Source: Achromobacter ruhlandii (GTDB lineage: Bacteria > Pseudomonadota > Gammaproteobacteria > Burkholderiales > Burkholderiaceae_B). From it: 64,000 nt of DNA. The stretch covers positions 1 to 64,000 of the forward strand of contig NZ_CADIJL010000007.1 in the NCBI RefSeq assembly GCF_902859695.1, given 5' to 3'. The notes under the pieces were generated by a model. The model was not told the origin of the DNA. It searched no databases and was given only the letters and a program-made list of their open reading frames with translations. Below are positions 51,953 to 61,897 of this stretch, piece by piece. Each line of letters begins with the position of its first letter. Position 1 is the first letter of the stretch. The translations under genes and the position numbers were made by a program.

Positions 51953-52294
51953 ATGGTCAAGATCACGTTTCTATCGAATGGCGGCAAAGTCGCCAGCGCG
52001 CCCGAGAACAGCAACCTGCTGCGGGTGTCGCTGAAGGAACAGGGCGGCATTCCGTTCAAGTGCGGCGGCGGCCTGTGTGGCACCTGCAAGTGCCGTATCG
52101 AACAGGGGCTGGAGCACACCGACGCCATCAAGCCCAAGGAACGCAAGCATCTGCGGCCCGAGGATTTCGAGGCCGGCTACCGCATGGCCTGCCAGACCTT
52201 CGTGCTGGGCGACGTGGCGGTGTCTTGGGTGGTGCGAGACGGCAAGGGCGTGGTGGTGGACGGCGCCAGCCAGCCAGCGCCGGCGGCGTCCTGA
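51953..52294 (+). CDS. [2Fe-2S] ferredoxin 2
   Basis: 113 residues. Cluster ligands are C37, C42, C45 (CGGGLCGTC) and C80 (YRMACQ). It differs clearly from ferredoxin 1 outside the cluster loop, so this is not a recent tandem copy. It is the last gene of the oxygenase operon and converges on the GntR gene with a 22-bp gap. Two ferredoxins in one operon may serve two electron-transfer steps or two partner proteins. Confidence 0.9.
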   Translation: MVKITFLSNGGKVASAPENSNLLRVSLKEQGGIPFKCGGGLCGTCKCRIEQGLEHTDAIKPKERKHLRPEDFEAGYRMACQTFVLGDVAVSWVVRDGKGVVVDGASQPAPAAS

Positions 52295-52316
52295 TCGCGC
52301 GGCCGGGCGGCCGCGC

Positions 52317-53033
52317 TCAGGCGGCCGAGGAATGCGCCTGGCGCGTGTCGGTGTAGGCCTTGGCGGCGTTGTGCACGTGCTGGCTGGCCAACAGCGCGGC
52401 CAGGTCGCCGTTGCCGGCGATGACGGCATTCAGGATCTGCGAGTGCTCGTCCCAGTTCTGCTTGGCGCGGTGCATGTTGCTGGGCGCGAACAGCAGCGCG
52501 GTGCGATCGCGCAGCGAGCGCATCAGGTCGGTCAGCACCACGTTGCCGCCGATGGTGGCCAGCATCTCGTGGAATTGGGAATTCAGCGCCAGGAACTTGT
52601 CCAGCTGCTCGCTGCGCGCGGCTTCGGTGCCTTCGCGCAGGAACGCCTGCAGGCGTTCGACCGTCTTGTCGTCGCGCCGCTGCGCCGCCAGCTTGGCGTT
52701 CAGGCCCTCCAGCGTGGCGCGCACTTCCACCATGTCGTAGGCCACCGCGTCCGACAGCACCGACACCGAGGCTCCGCGGCGCGGCTCGATGGTGACCAGC
52801 CCTTCGGCCGCCAGCGCCCGCAGCGCTTCGCGCACCGGGATGCGCGACACGCCCATTTCCTCCGACAGCCGCCCTTCGACCAGGCGGTCGCCGGGCGTGA
52901 ATTCGCCGCTGAGGATGCGCTCGCGCAGCTTGTCGCGGATGACCGCGAACAACTGCGGATGCTGCTCGCCGATCTTCAGCGGGGCAGATTGCTGCGTGTC
53001 TACGGCTTGCGAGCTGACGGGCGTGGTGGTCAT
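52317..53033 (-). CDS. GntR-family (FadR/FCD) regulator, probable controller of the oxygenase regulon
   Basis: 238 residues from the ATG at 53033. The GntR winged helix lies at about 25-90 (LRERILSGEFTPGDRLVEGRLSEEMGVSRIPVREALRAL), and a helical FCD ligand-binding domain at about 105-225. An ATG at 53069 would add 12 residues, but that codon lies inside a TACAAT box (site c) and may be upstream of transcription start. Neither start has a good Shine-Dalgarno. It sits 41-77 bp after the TauE gene on the same strand, between the oxygenase and dehydrogenase operons. FCD regulators bind small carboxylic acids, hinting at an acid as inducer. Confidence 0.9.
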   Translation of the reverse strand: MTTTPVSSQAVDTQQSAPLKIGEQHPQLFAVIRDKLRERILSGEFTPGDRLVEGRLSEEMGVSRIPVREALRALAAEGLVTIEPRRGASVSVLSDAVAYDMVEVRATLEGLNAKLAAQRRDDKTVERLQAFLREGTEAARSEQLDKFLALNSQFHEMLATIGGNVVLTDLMRSLRDRTALLFAPSNMHRAKQNWDEHSQILNAVIAGNGDLAALLASQHVHNAAKAYTDTRQAHSSAA

Positions 53034-53066
53034 GGCGAGCAGGTCTGGCGGAATGGATACAGTCTT

Positions 53067-53078
53067 CATTGTATTACC
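53067..53078 (-). promoter_or_regulatory. Site c, before the GntR gene
   Basis: CATTGTATTACC is one inserted base away from CATTGTATACC, the reverse complement of site a. It contains the TACAAT core on the minus strand and overlaps the alternative GntR start. Autoregulation is possible. Confidence 0.45.
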
Positions 53079-53110
53079 GGGCGGCGCGCCGGCGACGGGG
53101 GCAAGCGGTT

Positions 53111-53848
53111 TCAACCGGCCCACAGGGCCTTGGCGATCACGCCCAGCGCGCCCACCGCGCAGGCCCCCAGCAGCACGCCGCGCACCGCGCGCGGCGGCAG
53201 GCGGTGGCGCAGGCGTCCGGAAACGGCGAAGCCGGCCAGCAGGAACGGCGCCAGGCTGAGCGCCAGGCCGGCGTGGTAGCCGGTGTAGCGCCGCGCCCAG
53301 GCCAGCATCGCCAGCGAGAAGATCGAACCCAGGAACAGCACCATGCCCAGCGTGGCGCGCAGCCGTGGCGGGTCGGCGTGTTGCAGCACCAGGGCGATGG
53401 GCGGGGCGCCGACCGAGGTCATTGTGCCCATGATGCCGGAGGCCACCCCCGCGCCGGAAACCCGCCCCGGCGTGGCGACAAAGCGCAGGCCGGCCGCGCT
53501 GAGGGCGACCGCGGCGAGGATCATGGCCGCGAACAGCAGGCCCAGCGTCTGCGGCGCGAAGCGCGCCATGGCGTAGATGGCGATCAGGGTGCCGGCGGCG
53601 CGTCCGCCCAGGGCGTAGGCGACCGCGCGCCAGTCGATCGCGGCGCGCTCGCGCAGCGCCGTCAGCAGCGAGATGAAACCGCCCAGCGTCAGTAATGGGC
53701 CGGGGGCGAGCTGGGGGAAGCACAGCGCCGCCACCGGGGCTGCGAACATGGCGAAGCCGATGCCGCCCACGCCCTGCGCCAGCGCGGCGCCGAACACCAC
53801 CGCGGCCATGGCGGCGTAATGCCAGAGATCGGGTAGGGAAGCCGTCAT
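53111..53848 (-). CDS. TauE/SafE family membrane transporter
   Basis: 245 residues with about eight helices. It opens MAAVVFGAALAQGVGGIGFAMFAAPV, the duplicated-repeat start of the TauE/SafE (DUF81) family, and the second repeat opens VSGAGVASGIMGTMTSVGAPPIAL. Members export sulfite, sulfoacetate or other small organic anions, though many are uncharacterised. GTATAC site d lies 19 bp before its start, and the GntR gene follows it. In this regulon it may export a product or import the substrate. The name alone does not prove a sulfur role. Confidence 0.85.
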   Translation of the reverse strand: MTASLPDLWHYAAMAAVVFGAALAQGVGGIGFAMFAAPVAALCFPQLAPGPLLTLGGFISLLTALRERAAIDWRAVAYALGGRAAGTLIAIYAMARFAPQTLGLLFAAMILAAVALSAAGLRFVATPGRVSGAGVASGIMGTMTSVGAPPIALVLQHADPPRLRATLGMVLFLGSIFSLAMLAWARRYTGYHAGLALSLAPFLLAGFAVSGRLRHRLPPRAVRGVLLGACAVGALGVIAKALWAG

Positions 53849-53860
53849 GCCGAATTCGTC

Positions 53861-53881
53861 TTTTTTGTATACGGTAGTCTA
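53861..53881. promoter_or_regulatory. Shared operator site d, before the TauE gene
   Basis: TTTTGTATACGGTAGTC carries GTATAC (53867-53872) and CGGTAGTC (53872-53879), the latter resembling CGGTAGAC in site a. It lies in the 225-bp divergent region between the TauE gene and the 510-residue permease. Confidence 0.55.
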
Positions 53882-54018
53882 TTGAAATATCGGCGATGCA
53901 CCAAGCCAGGGCTTATGCCCCAAGTTAATGCACTGATTTTCCTCGAATATTCATGGAAATTTCAGAATTATCGCTTTCCCTAGGCGCTGCATATTTCGGT
54001 TGGTATAGCCCCAAACGA

Positions 54019-54033
54019 AATATAGTATACCGA
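54019..54033. promoter_or_regulatory. Shared operator site e, before the permease gene
   Basis: AATATAGTATACCGA includes GTATAC (54025-54030). The run GTATACCG also occurs in site a read in reverse. TATAGT (54021-54026) could be a -10 for the permease gene, which starts at 54074. Confidence 0.5.
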
Positions 54034-54073
54034 AGTGGCGACCCAACAGCCACGTCGACAAGGGGAATAGCGC

Positions 54074-55606
54074 ATGCAATCGGACGTCGTGCTCAACGCC
54101 GCTCACTGGATGTACCTGATCAGCGTTGCCGCGATCATTCTGACGATGATCCTGCGGGCAAACGTGGTGGTGCCATCGGTGATCGGCACTTTCCTGGTGG
54201 TGCTGGCCATCACCGGCAACCCGATCAGCGCGCTGATCGGCATCTTCTCGGCCAGCTTCGTGGCCGCCAAAGAGCTTTTCAACATCTTCCTGGTCATTAC
54301 CTTCATGACCGCCCTGCTCAACGCGCTCAAGACGCTGCAGGCGGACGTGCGCATGGTGCAGCCGTTCCGGCGGGTGATGCGCGGCGGCCATTCGTCGTTC
54401 CTCATCATTGCCCTCTGTACCTATGTGATCTCGCTGTTCTTCTGGCCGACGCCGGCGGTGCCGCTGGTGTCCGCGATCCTGCTGCCGGCGGCCATCGCGG
54501 CCGGGCTGCCGCCGCTGGCCGGGGCCATGGCGATCGCCATCGCCGGCCAGGGCATGGCGCTGTCGTCCGACTACGTGATCGGCGTGGCGCCCGGCATCAG
54601 CGCCAAGGCCGCCGGCGCCGCGGTCAGCGCCGCGGTGGTGGCGGACCGCGCGCTGGTGCTGTCGCTGATCACCGGCGCGGTGGCGCTCACCGTCGCCTAC
54701 CTGCTGATCCGCAAGCACATCGTGCCGGCCGATGCGGGGCTGCTGTCGGCCTGGCAGGCGCGCGCCCAGGACGGCAGCCTGGCCGAGATCGAGCAGTCCG
54801 GCTCGTTCGACAAGGCCGAACTGGCGCGCGGCACCATGGGCGCCAACCCGGCGCTGCCGCGCGGCTCGGGGCTGGACGACGAGGAACGGCGCCGGGTGCG
54901 CTGGTCGCGCGTGTTCGCGGTGGTGACGCCGCTGGCGTTCCTGGGCGTGATCGCGGTGATGGTGCTGCCGCGGCTGTTCCCGTCGCTGCCTGCGCTGCGC
55001 GGCGGCGATGCGGCGGCCCTGGTGGGCGGCGTGGCGTTCGTGGTGATGATGCTGGTGACGCTGGCGGCCGAAGGGCCGCGCAAGATGCTGGATGTTTGTC
55101 CCGAGCACGTTACCGACGGCTTCGTGTTCGCCTTCAAGGCGATGGGCTCGGTGCTGCCGATCGCCGGCTTTTTCTTCGTCGGCGCCAATGAGACGGCCGC
55201 GCAGATCCTGGGCATGCCGCAGGCCCAGGCCCCCGGGCTGTTGTTCGAAGTGATCTCGGCGGGCCAGCACCTGATCCCGGAGAACCACTTCCTGGTGGCT
55301 TTCGGCGTGCTGCTGGTGGGGATGATCACCGGCATCGACGGTTCGGGTTTCGCCGGCCTGCCGTTGACCGGCACGCTGTCGGGCGCGCTGGGGCCGGTGG
55401 TGGGGGTGGATCCGGCGACGCTGGCGGCGGTGGGCCAGATGGGCGCGGTGTGGACCGGGGGCGGCACCCTGATCGCCTGGTCGTCGCTGATCGCGGTGGC
55501 GGGGTTCGCGCGGGTCCACGTGCTGTCGCTGGTGCGGGCGCTGCTGCTGCCCGTATTGCTGGCGCTGTTTGTATCCACGATCTGCGCCGTGCTGATCTGG
55601 CATTGA
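54074..55606 (+). CDS. Multi-helix permease of the ion-transporter type
   Basis: 510 residues with 11-12 hydrophobic helices and a polar cytoplasmic loop at about 215-275. Start at ATG 54074 after AAGGGGAATAG. Motif-like stretches are GMALSSDYVIGVAPGISAKAAG, GSVLPIAGFFFVGANETAAQI and GMITGIDGSGFAGLPLTG. The glycine-rich re-entrant-looking segments suggest the ion-transporter superfamily (citrate, gluconate or C4-dicarboxylate type), but I cannot place it in a named family. Its own GTATAC site and position make uptake of the pathway substrate its most likely job. Confidence 0.75.
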   Translation: MQSDVVLNAAHWMYLISVAAIILTMILRANVVVPSVIGTFLVVLAITGNPISALIGIFSASFVAAKELFNIFLVITFMTALLNALKTLQADVRMVQPFRRVMRGGHSSFLIIALCTYVISLFFWPTPAVPLVSAILLPAAIAAGLPPLAGAMAIAIAGQGMALSSDYVIGVAPGISAKAAGAAVSAAVVADRALVLSLITGAVALTVAYLLIRKHIVPADAGLLSAWQARAQDGSLAEIEQSGSFDKAELARGTMGANPALPRGSGLDDEERRRVRWSRVFAVVTPLAFLGVIAVMVLPRLFPSLPALRGGDAAALVGGVAFVVMMLVTLAAEGPRKMLDVCPEHVTDGFVFAFKAMGSVLPIAGFFFVGANETAAQILGMPQAQAPGLLFEVISAGQHLIPENHFLVAFGVLLVGMITGIDGSGFAGLPLTGTLSGALGPVVGVDPATLAAVGQMGAVWTGGGTLIAWSSLIAVAGFARVHVLSLVRALLLPVLLALFVSTICAVLIWH

Positions 55607-55628
55607 CGCGGGTTCGGGTTTACGTGGA

Positions 55629-55660
55629 TCGAACCATTTAGATTAAAGTATACAATGTTC
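55629..55660 (+). promoter_or_regulatory. Shared promoter/operator site f, before the aldehyde dehydrogenase operon
   Basis: TCGAAC (55629-55634), 13 bp, then GTATACAATGTTC (55648-55660). It is identical in both blocks and in spacing to site a, while the bases between differ. TACAAT (55651-55656) is the likely -10. Confidence 0.65.
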
Positions 55661-55723
55661 AGAAATTACCTCAGACGGCCAATTTCCGGGCATTCCGGCC
55701 AGCCCGGCAAAGGAAGGACTTCC

Positions 55724-57184
55724 GTGGACGAGCTTTCGCAGCAGGAATTTCTGAATCACATCGGCGGCGAATGGGTTGCCTGCGCCTCGGGCGCGACAGT
55801 GCCGAACCTGAACCCGGCCGACAGCGCCGACGTGGTGGGACGGTTCCAGCAATCGGACGCCGCCGATGGCGCCCGTGCCGTGGCGGCGGCGGCCGCCGCC
55901 TTTCCCGCCTGGCGCGACACGCCGATCTCCAAGCGCGCCGCCATCCTGTTCCGCGCGGCGCAACTGCTGGAGGACCGCGCCGACAGCGTGGCGCGCGAAC
56001 TGACCCGCGAGGAAGGCAAGAGCCTGGCGCTGGCGCGCGACGAAGTGCTGCGCTCGGCCCAGACCCTGCGCTTCTACGCGGTGGAAGGGCAGTCGTTCAC
56101 CGGCGAGACCTTCGTCAACGACGATCCGGACATGGTGGTCTACAGCCAGCGCGAACCGCTGGGGGTGGTGACGGTGATCTCGCCGTGGAACTTCCCGATC
56201 TCGATTCCGGCGCGCAAGATCGCGCCGGCGCTGATCACTGGCAACACCGTGGTGTTCAAGCCGTCGTCGGACGCGCCGCTGTCCGGCTACCGGTTGGCGC
56301 AGGCGCTGGTCGAGGCGGGCCTGCCGCCGGGCGTGCTGAATTTCGTGACGGGACCGGCCTCGAAGGTGGGCCAGGCCATCACCACCGCGCCGGCAGTGCG
56401 CGCCATTTCCTTCACCGGCTCGACCGCCGCCGGCGAGCAGATCCACCGCGGCGCCGGCCTGACCACGCGCACGCAGATGGAGCTGGGTGGCAAGAACCCG
56501 CTGATCGTGCTGGCCGACGCCGACCTGGATCGCGCGGTGGACCTGGCGGTCAAGGGCGGGTTCTCGCTCAGCGGCCAGGCCTGCACCGGCACCAGCCGGC
56601 TGCTGGTCGATCGCAAGGTGCTGGCGGCGTTCACCGACAAGCTGCTGGCGCGCATGCGCAAGCTGACCATCGGCAACGGCCTGGAGGGCAATTTCGACCT
56701 GGGTCCGCTGGCCACGCGCAAACAACTCGACACGGTGCTGAGCTACATCGCGCTGGGCAAGCAGGAAGCCACCCACCTGATCGGCGGCGAGCGCCTGGAC
56801 GGTCCGGGCTTCGAGCGCGGCTATTACGTGACGCCGGCCCTGTTCACCGACGTGACGCAGCAGATGCGGATCGCGCGCGAAGAGATTTTCGGGCCGGTGC
56901 TGGCGCTGATCGCGGTGGATGGCTATGACGAGGCCATCGCCTGCGCCAACGACACCGAATATGGCCTGTCCGCCGCCATCGCCACCAGCGACGCGCGCTA
57001 CGCCCATCGCTTCGCCCGCGACATCCAGGCCGGCACCGTCAAGATCAACCGCACCACCACCGGCAATCTCATCAACGCGCCGTTCGGCGGCCTGAAAAGT
57101 TCCAGCACCTCGACCTTCCGCGAATCGGGCCGGGTCGGGCTGGAGTTCTACACGCAGATCAAGACCGTCTACCGCGCAGGCTGA
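55724..57184 (+). CDS. NAD(P)+-dependent aldehyde dehydrogenase
   Basis: 486 residues starting at GTG 55724, placed ideally after AGGAAGGA (55711). An in-frame ATG at 55655 lies inside the TACAATG box and is rejected. Catalytic residues are N156 (PWNFP), E253 (MELGGKNP) and C287 (SGQACTGTSR). The family includes succinate-semialdehyde and alpha-ketoglutarate-semialdehyde dehydrogenases, which match in length and in the SGQACTGTSR context. It would oxidise an aldehyde, perhaps the product of the diiron oxygenase. It is first in an operon with the GlcG-like and reductase genes. Confidence 0.92.
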   Translation: MDELSQQEFLNHIGGEWVACASGATVPNLNPADSADVVGRFQQSDAADGARAVAAAAAAFPAWRDTPISKRAAILFRAAQLLEDRADSVARELTREEGKSLALARDEVLRSAQTLRFYAVEGQSFTGETFVNDDPDMVVYSQREPLGVVTVISPWNFPISIPARKIAPALITGNTVVFKPSSDAPLSGYRLAQALVEAGLPPGVLNFVTGPASKVGQAITTAPAVRAISFTGSTAAGEQIHRGAGLTTRTQMELGGKNPLIVLADADLDRAVDLAVKGGFSLSGQACTGTSRLLVDRKVLAAFTDKLLARMRKLTIGNGLEGNFDLGPLATRKQLDTVLSYIALGKQEATHLIGGERLDGPGFERGYYVTPALFTDVTQQMRIAREEIFGPVLALIAVDGYDEAIACANDTEYGLSAAIATSDARYAHRFARDIQAGTVKINRTTTGNLINAPFGGLKSSSTSTFRESGRVGLEFYTQIKTVYRAG

Positions 57185-57208
57185 CGGCCCTACCTGGAGT
57201 CAAGCAAC

Positions 57209-57688
57209 ATGAAGCAGATCTATCGCCTGGAACTCGAAGAAGCGCGTCTCATGGTGCGCGCCGCCATCGCCCGCTCGGAGCAGATCGGCGTGCTGGAATC
57301 GGTGTGCATCGTCGATGACGGCGGCTATCCGATCGCGCTGGAGCGCATGGACGGCGCCCGCATCACCGGCCCGCAGATCGCCTGGAACAAGGCCTTCACC
57401 GCCGCCGGCCACAAGCGTTCTACGCACCTGTTCACCACGCCGCCCAACGGGCCGGCGCTGCCCGGCAACGAGGCCTTCGGCATCCAGTGGAGCTTCGAAG
57501 GCAAGTTCGCCGCGTTCGTGGGGGGCTTTCCCATCGTGGTCAATGACGAGGTCATCGGCGGCGTGGGCCTGAGCGGCGGCAACGGCGAACAGGACACCCA
57601 GGCTGGCCTGGCGGCGCTGGGCGCGCTGGCCGAACTGCTGGAGCCGCGCGGCCTGAAGGTGCTGGTGCAGGCGGACATCAAGAAATAG
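57209..57688 (+). CDS. GlcG/HbpS-family protein (DUF336)
   Basis: 159 residues. LELEEARLMVRAAIARSEQIGV followed by VCIVDDGGYPIALERMDGA is the opening of the GlcG/HbpS fold, and GGFPIVVNDEVIGGVGLSGG the closing strand-turn. It has no signal peptide. Streptomyces HbpS binds haem, but most cytosolic relatives have no assigned role; they recur in catabolic operons next to oxidoreductases. It starts 24 bp after the aldehyde dehydrogenase gene. Any haem ligand would be speculation. Confidence 0.88.
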   Translation: MKQIYRLELEEARLMVRAAIARSEQIGVLESVCIVDDGGYPIALERMDGARITGPQIAWNKAFTAAGHKRSTHLFTTPPNGPALPGNEAFGIQWSFEGKFAAFVGGFPIVVNDEVIGGVGLSGGNGEQDTQAGLAALGALAELLEPRGLKVLVQADIKK

Positions 57689-57701
57689 GCGCCGAAACCC
57701 C

Positions 57702-58718
57702 ATGGCATATCGTGTTCATCTGCTGGAGACCGGCCAGACCTTCGAGGCCGAGGCGGGCGAATCCGTGCTGGCGGCGGCCGAGCGCGCCTCGGTGCGGCTG
57801 CCGCACGAGTGCACCTTTGGCGGCTGCGGCACCTGCCGCATCAAAGTGGCCGAAGGCGCCGTCGACTACGAGGAATTCCCGATGGCGCTGACGCCGGAGG
57901 AGGCGGCCCAGGGTTACGCCCTGGCCTGCCAGGCGCGGCCGCGTGGCGACCTGAGCATCAGCGTCGCCAACAGCCGGCAGTTCGCCGCGCCGCGCCGGCT
58001 GGGCGCCACCGTGCACCGCATCGCCGCGCTCTGCGACGACGTCATCCACCTGACGCTGGCGCTGCCGCCGGACACGCCGCTGGACTACGCGCCGGGCCAG
58101 TACATGAACGTGGTGTTGCCCGACGGCGCCACCCGCAGCTTTTCGATGGCCTCGGCGCCGGCCGGCAACCTGGTGGATTTCCACGTGCGCCGCATTCCGG
58201 GCGGCCGCTACACCGACCAGTGGCTGGGGCAGGCGCGGCCGGGCGCGGCGCTCGAGATCGAGGCGCCGCTGGGCGTGTTCAGCTATCACGAGGAAGATTG
58301 GCGGCCGATGATCATGATGGCCACGGGCACCGGCATCGCGCCGATCAAGGCGATCCTGGAGTCGCTGCTGGACAACGACGACTGCCCGCCCGTGACGCTC
58401 TACTGGGGCATGCGGACCGAGGCCGACCTGTATCTGCGCGACCAGATCGCGGGATGGGCCGAGCGCCTGTACGAATTCAACTTCGTGCCGGTGCTGTCGC
58501 GCGCCGGCGCCGATTGGCGGGGGCGGCGCGGCCACGTGCAGCAGGCGGTGCTGGCGGACCACGGCGACCTGTCCGAACACGCTTTCTATCTGTGCGGCGC
58601 GCCGGCTATGGTCAGCGAGGCCACCGCGCTGCTGGCCGGGCGCGGCGCCAGCCTGGATCACCTCTACGCCGACAGCTTCACCTTCCAGCACGCGCCAGCC
58701 GCGGCCGCGATGCCCTAA
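57702..58718 (+). CDS. Ferredoxin-NAD(P)H oxidoreductase with fused [2Fe-2S] domain
   Basis: 338 residues: an N-terminal [2Fe-2S] domain (ligands C37, C42, C45 in CTFGGCGTC, and C76), an FAD domain (RSFSMASAP, the RxxS flavin motif) and an NAD(P) domain (MMATGTGIAPIKAILE, then YLCGAPAMV near the end). This is the build of ring-hydroxylating and soluble monooxygenase reductases (BenC, XylZ, and CDP-6-deoxyglucoseen reductase). It starts 13 bp after the GlcG-like gene. It is the obvious NAD(P)H entry point for electrons to the two ferredoxins and the diiron oxygenase. Confidence 0.92.
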   Translation: MAYRVHLLETGQTFEAEAGESVLAAAERASVRLPHECTFGGCGTCRIKVAEGAVDYEEFPMALTPEEAAQGYALACQARPRGDLSISVANSRQFAAPRRLGATVHRIAALCDDVIHLTLALPPDTPLDYAPGQYMNVVLPDGATRSFSMASAPAGNLVDFHVRRIPGGRYTDQWLGQARPGAALEIEAPLGVFSYHEEDWRPMIMMATGTGIAPIKAILESLLDNDDCPPVTLYWGMRTEADLYLRDQIAGWAERLYEFNFVPVLSRAGADWRGRRGHVQQAVLADHGDLSEHAFYLCGAPAMVSEATALLAGRGASLDHLYADSFTFQHAPAAAAMP

Positions 58719-58748
58719 CGGCGCCCGCGGGCCGCGGCGTGAGCCCGC

Positions 58749-59186
58749 CTAGCGGAACACCAGCACCGGCAGCTTGGTGCGCGCCAGCACGCGCTGGGTC
58801 TCGCTGCCGAGCAGGAAGCCGGTCATGCCGTGGCGGCCGTGCGACCCCATCACAATCAGGTCGCAGCCGCGCTTTTGCGCCGTATCGACGATGGCCTCGT
58901 GCGGATGGTCGTTGACGGCGACGGCGGTTTCGCACGGCACCAGGGCGTGGCGCGCCTCGGTTGCCAGCCCGTCGAGGTAGGCGGTGGCGTTCTTGCGGGC
59001 CTGGTCGGTGTGCTGGGCCTGGTGCGCGCCCAGCATCTCAGCCTGGTAGACCGTCAGGTGATCTTCCGGGATGGCGCGCAACAGGGTGATGGAGGCGTTC
59101 ATTTCCTTGGCGAAAACGAGCGCCTTCTTGAACGCCGACTCGGACAGCAGGGAGCCGTCCACGGCGATGAGCAGATGCCTGTACAT
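58749..59186 (-). CDS. Universal stress protein (UspA family)
   Basis: 145 residues from the ATG at 59186, with AAAGGAGA upstream. The ATP-binding signature G-x2-G-x9-G-S is present in GSHGRHGMTGFLLGSETQ. ILLIAVDG-like opening reads LLIAVDGSLLSESAFKKAL. It is a cytosolic nucleotide-binding stress protein. It converges on the reductase gene with 30 bp between, and is not evidently part of that operon. Confidence 0.92.
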   Translation of the reverse strand: MYRHLLIAVDGSLLSESAFKKALVFAKEMNASITLLRAIPEDHLTVYQAEMLGAHQAQHTDQARKNATAYLDGLATEARHALVPCETAVAVNDHPHEAIVDTAQKRGCDLIVMGSHGRHGMTGFLLGSETQRVLARTKLPVLVFR

Positions 59187-59306
59187 GTTGCGTCTCCTTT
59201 GGGAAAAAGGAACGTCCAGCAAGGGCGAATTCAGTATAGGCCCGCCCCTGCCCGCAATCCAGTACCGCATTCGGATGAACGCCGGGCTCCTTCCACGCGC
59301 TCCCTG

Positions 59307-61012
<1,706 letters not shown>

Positions 61013-61016
<4 letters not shown>

Positions 61017-61897
61017 GGGGAGGCAGTCGGTAGCGGGGCGGCGGGCGCCACGGCGGCGCGCCGCCGCAGCTTGGGATTGAGCGCGTCGTTGATGGCGTCG
61101 CTCAGCAGGTTCAGGGCCAGCACGGCCGCCATGATGGTCAGGCCCGGCAGGGCGGTCATGTACCAGGCGGTGCGCAGCGCCTCGCGCCCGGCGCCCACCA
61201 TGCTGCCCCAGCTGACTACGTTGGGGTCACCCAGGCCGAGGAACGACAGGCCGGCTTCGGACAGGATGGCGTTGGCCACCAGAACGGCGGTGGTCACGAT
61301 GATGGGCGGCAGGGCGTTGGGCAGGATCTCGCGGAAGATGATGCGGGCGTGGCCGGCGCCCAGCGCCTGCGCGGCGCGCACGAATTCGCGTTGGCGCAGG
61401 GTGATGAACTCGCCGCGCGTCAGGCGCGCGATGCCGGTCCAGGAGGTCACGCCCAGCGCGAAGATGATGGTCGACAGCGACGGCCCCAGGATCGCCACCA
61501 GCACGATCGCCAGCAGGAACGAGGGCACCGTCTGGAACAGCTCGGTCAGGCGCATCAGCACCGCGTCCACGCGCGGCCCGGCATATCCGGCGATGGCGCC
61601 CACCAGCAGCCCCAGCGCCAGCGCGATGGCGGCGGAGGCGCCGCCCACCAGCAGCGAGACTCGGGCGCCGTGGAACAGGCCGGCCAGGATGTCGCGGCCC
61701 ATCAGGTCGGTGCCGGCCGGAAATTCCGCGTCGGTGCCGGGCCAGGTGAAGGGCGCGCCCACCATTTCCAGCGGGTCGCCCGGATACAGCCAGCCGGCCG
61801 TGGCGGCGGTGGCCACCAGCAACAGCAGCACAGCCGCGCCGATGGCGGCGGAAGGCGCCCGCAACAGGCGCGCCAGGAACGTCAAGGCGTGCTTCAT
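61013..61897 (-). CDS. ABC transporter permease, DppC type
   Basis: 294 residues. N-terminal helix LLRAPSAAIGAAVLLLLVAT, a periplasmic segment with AGTDLMGRDILAGLFHGARVSLLVG (typical of DppC), and the permease coupling loop EFVRAAQALGAGHARIIFREILPN. Overlaps the DppB-type gene and the ATPase gene by four bases on each side, so the operon is tightly coupled. Substrate as for the whole transporter: a peptide or similar solute. Confidence 0.93.

Noticed and set aside
55655..55723. Upstream ATG for the aldehyde dehydrogenase
   Set aside because: The ATG lies inside the TACAATG promoter/operator block shared with site a, and the 23 extra residues are not dehydrogenase-like; GTG 55724 has an ideal ribosome-binding site.
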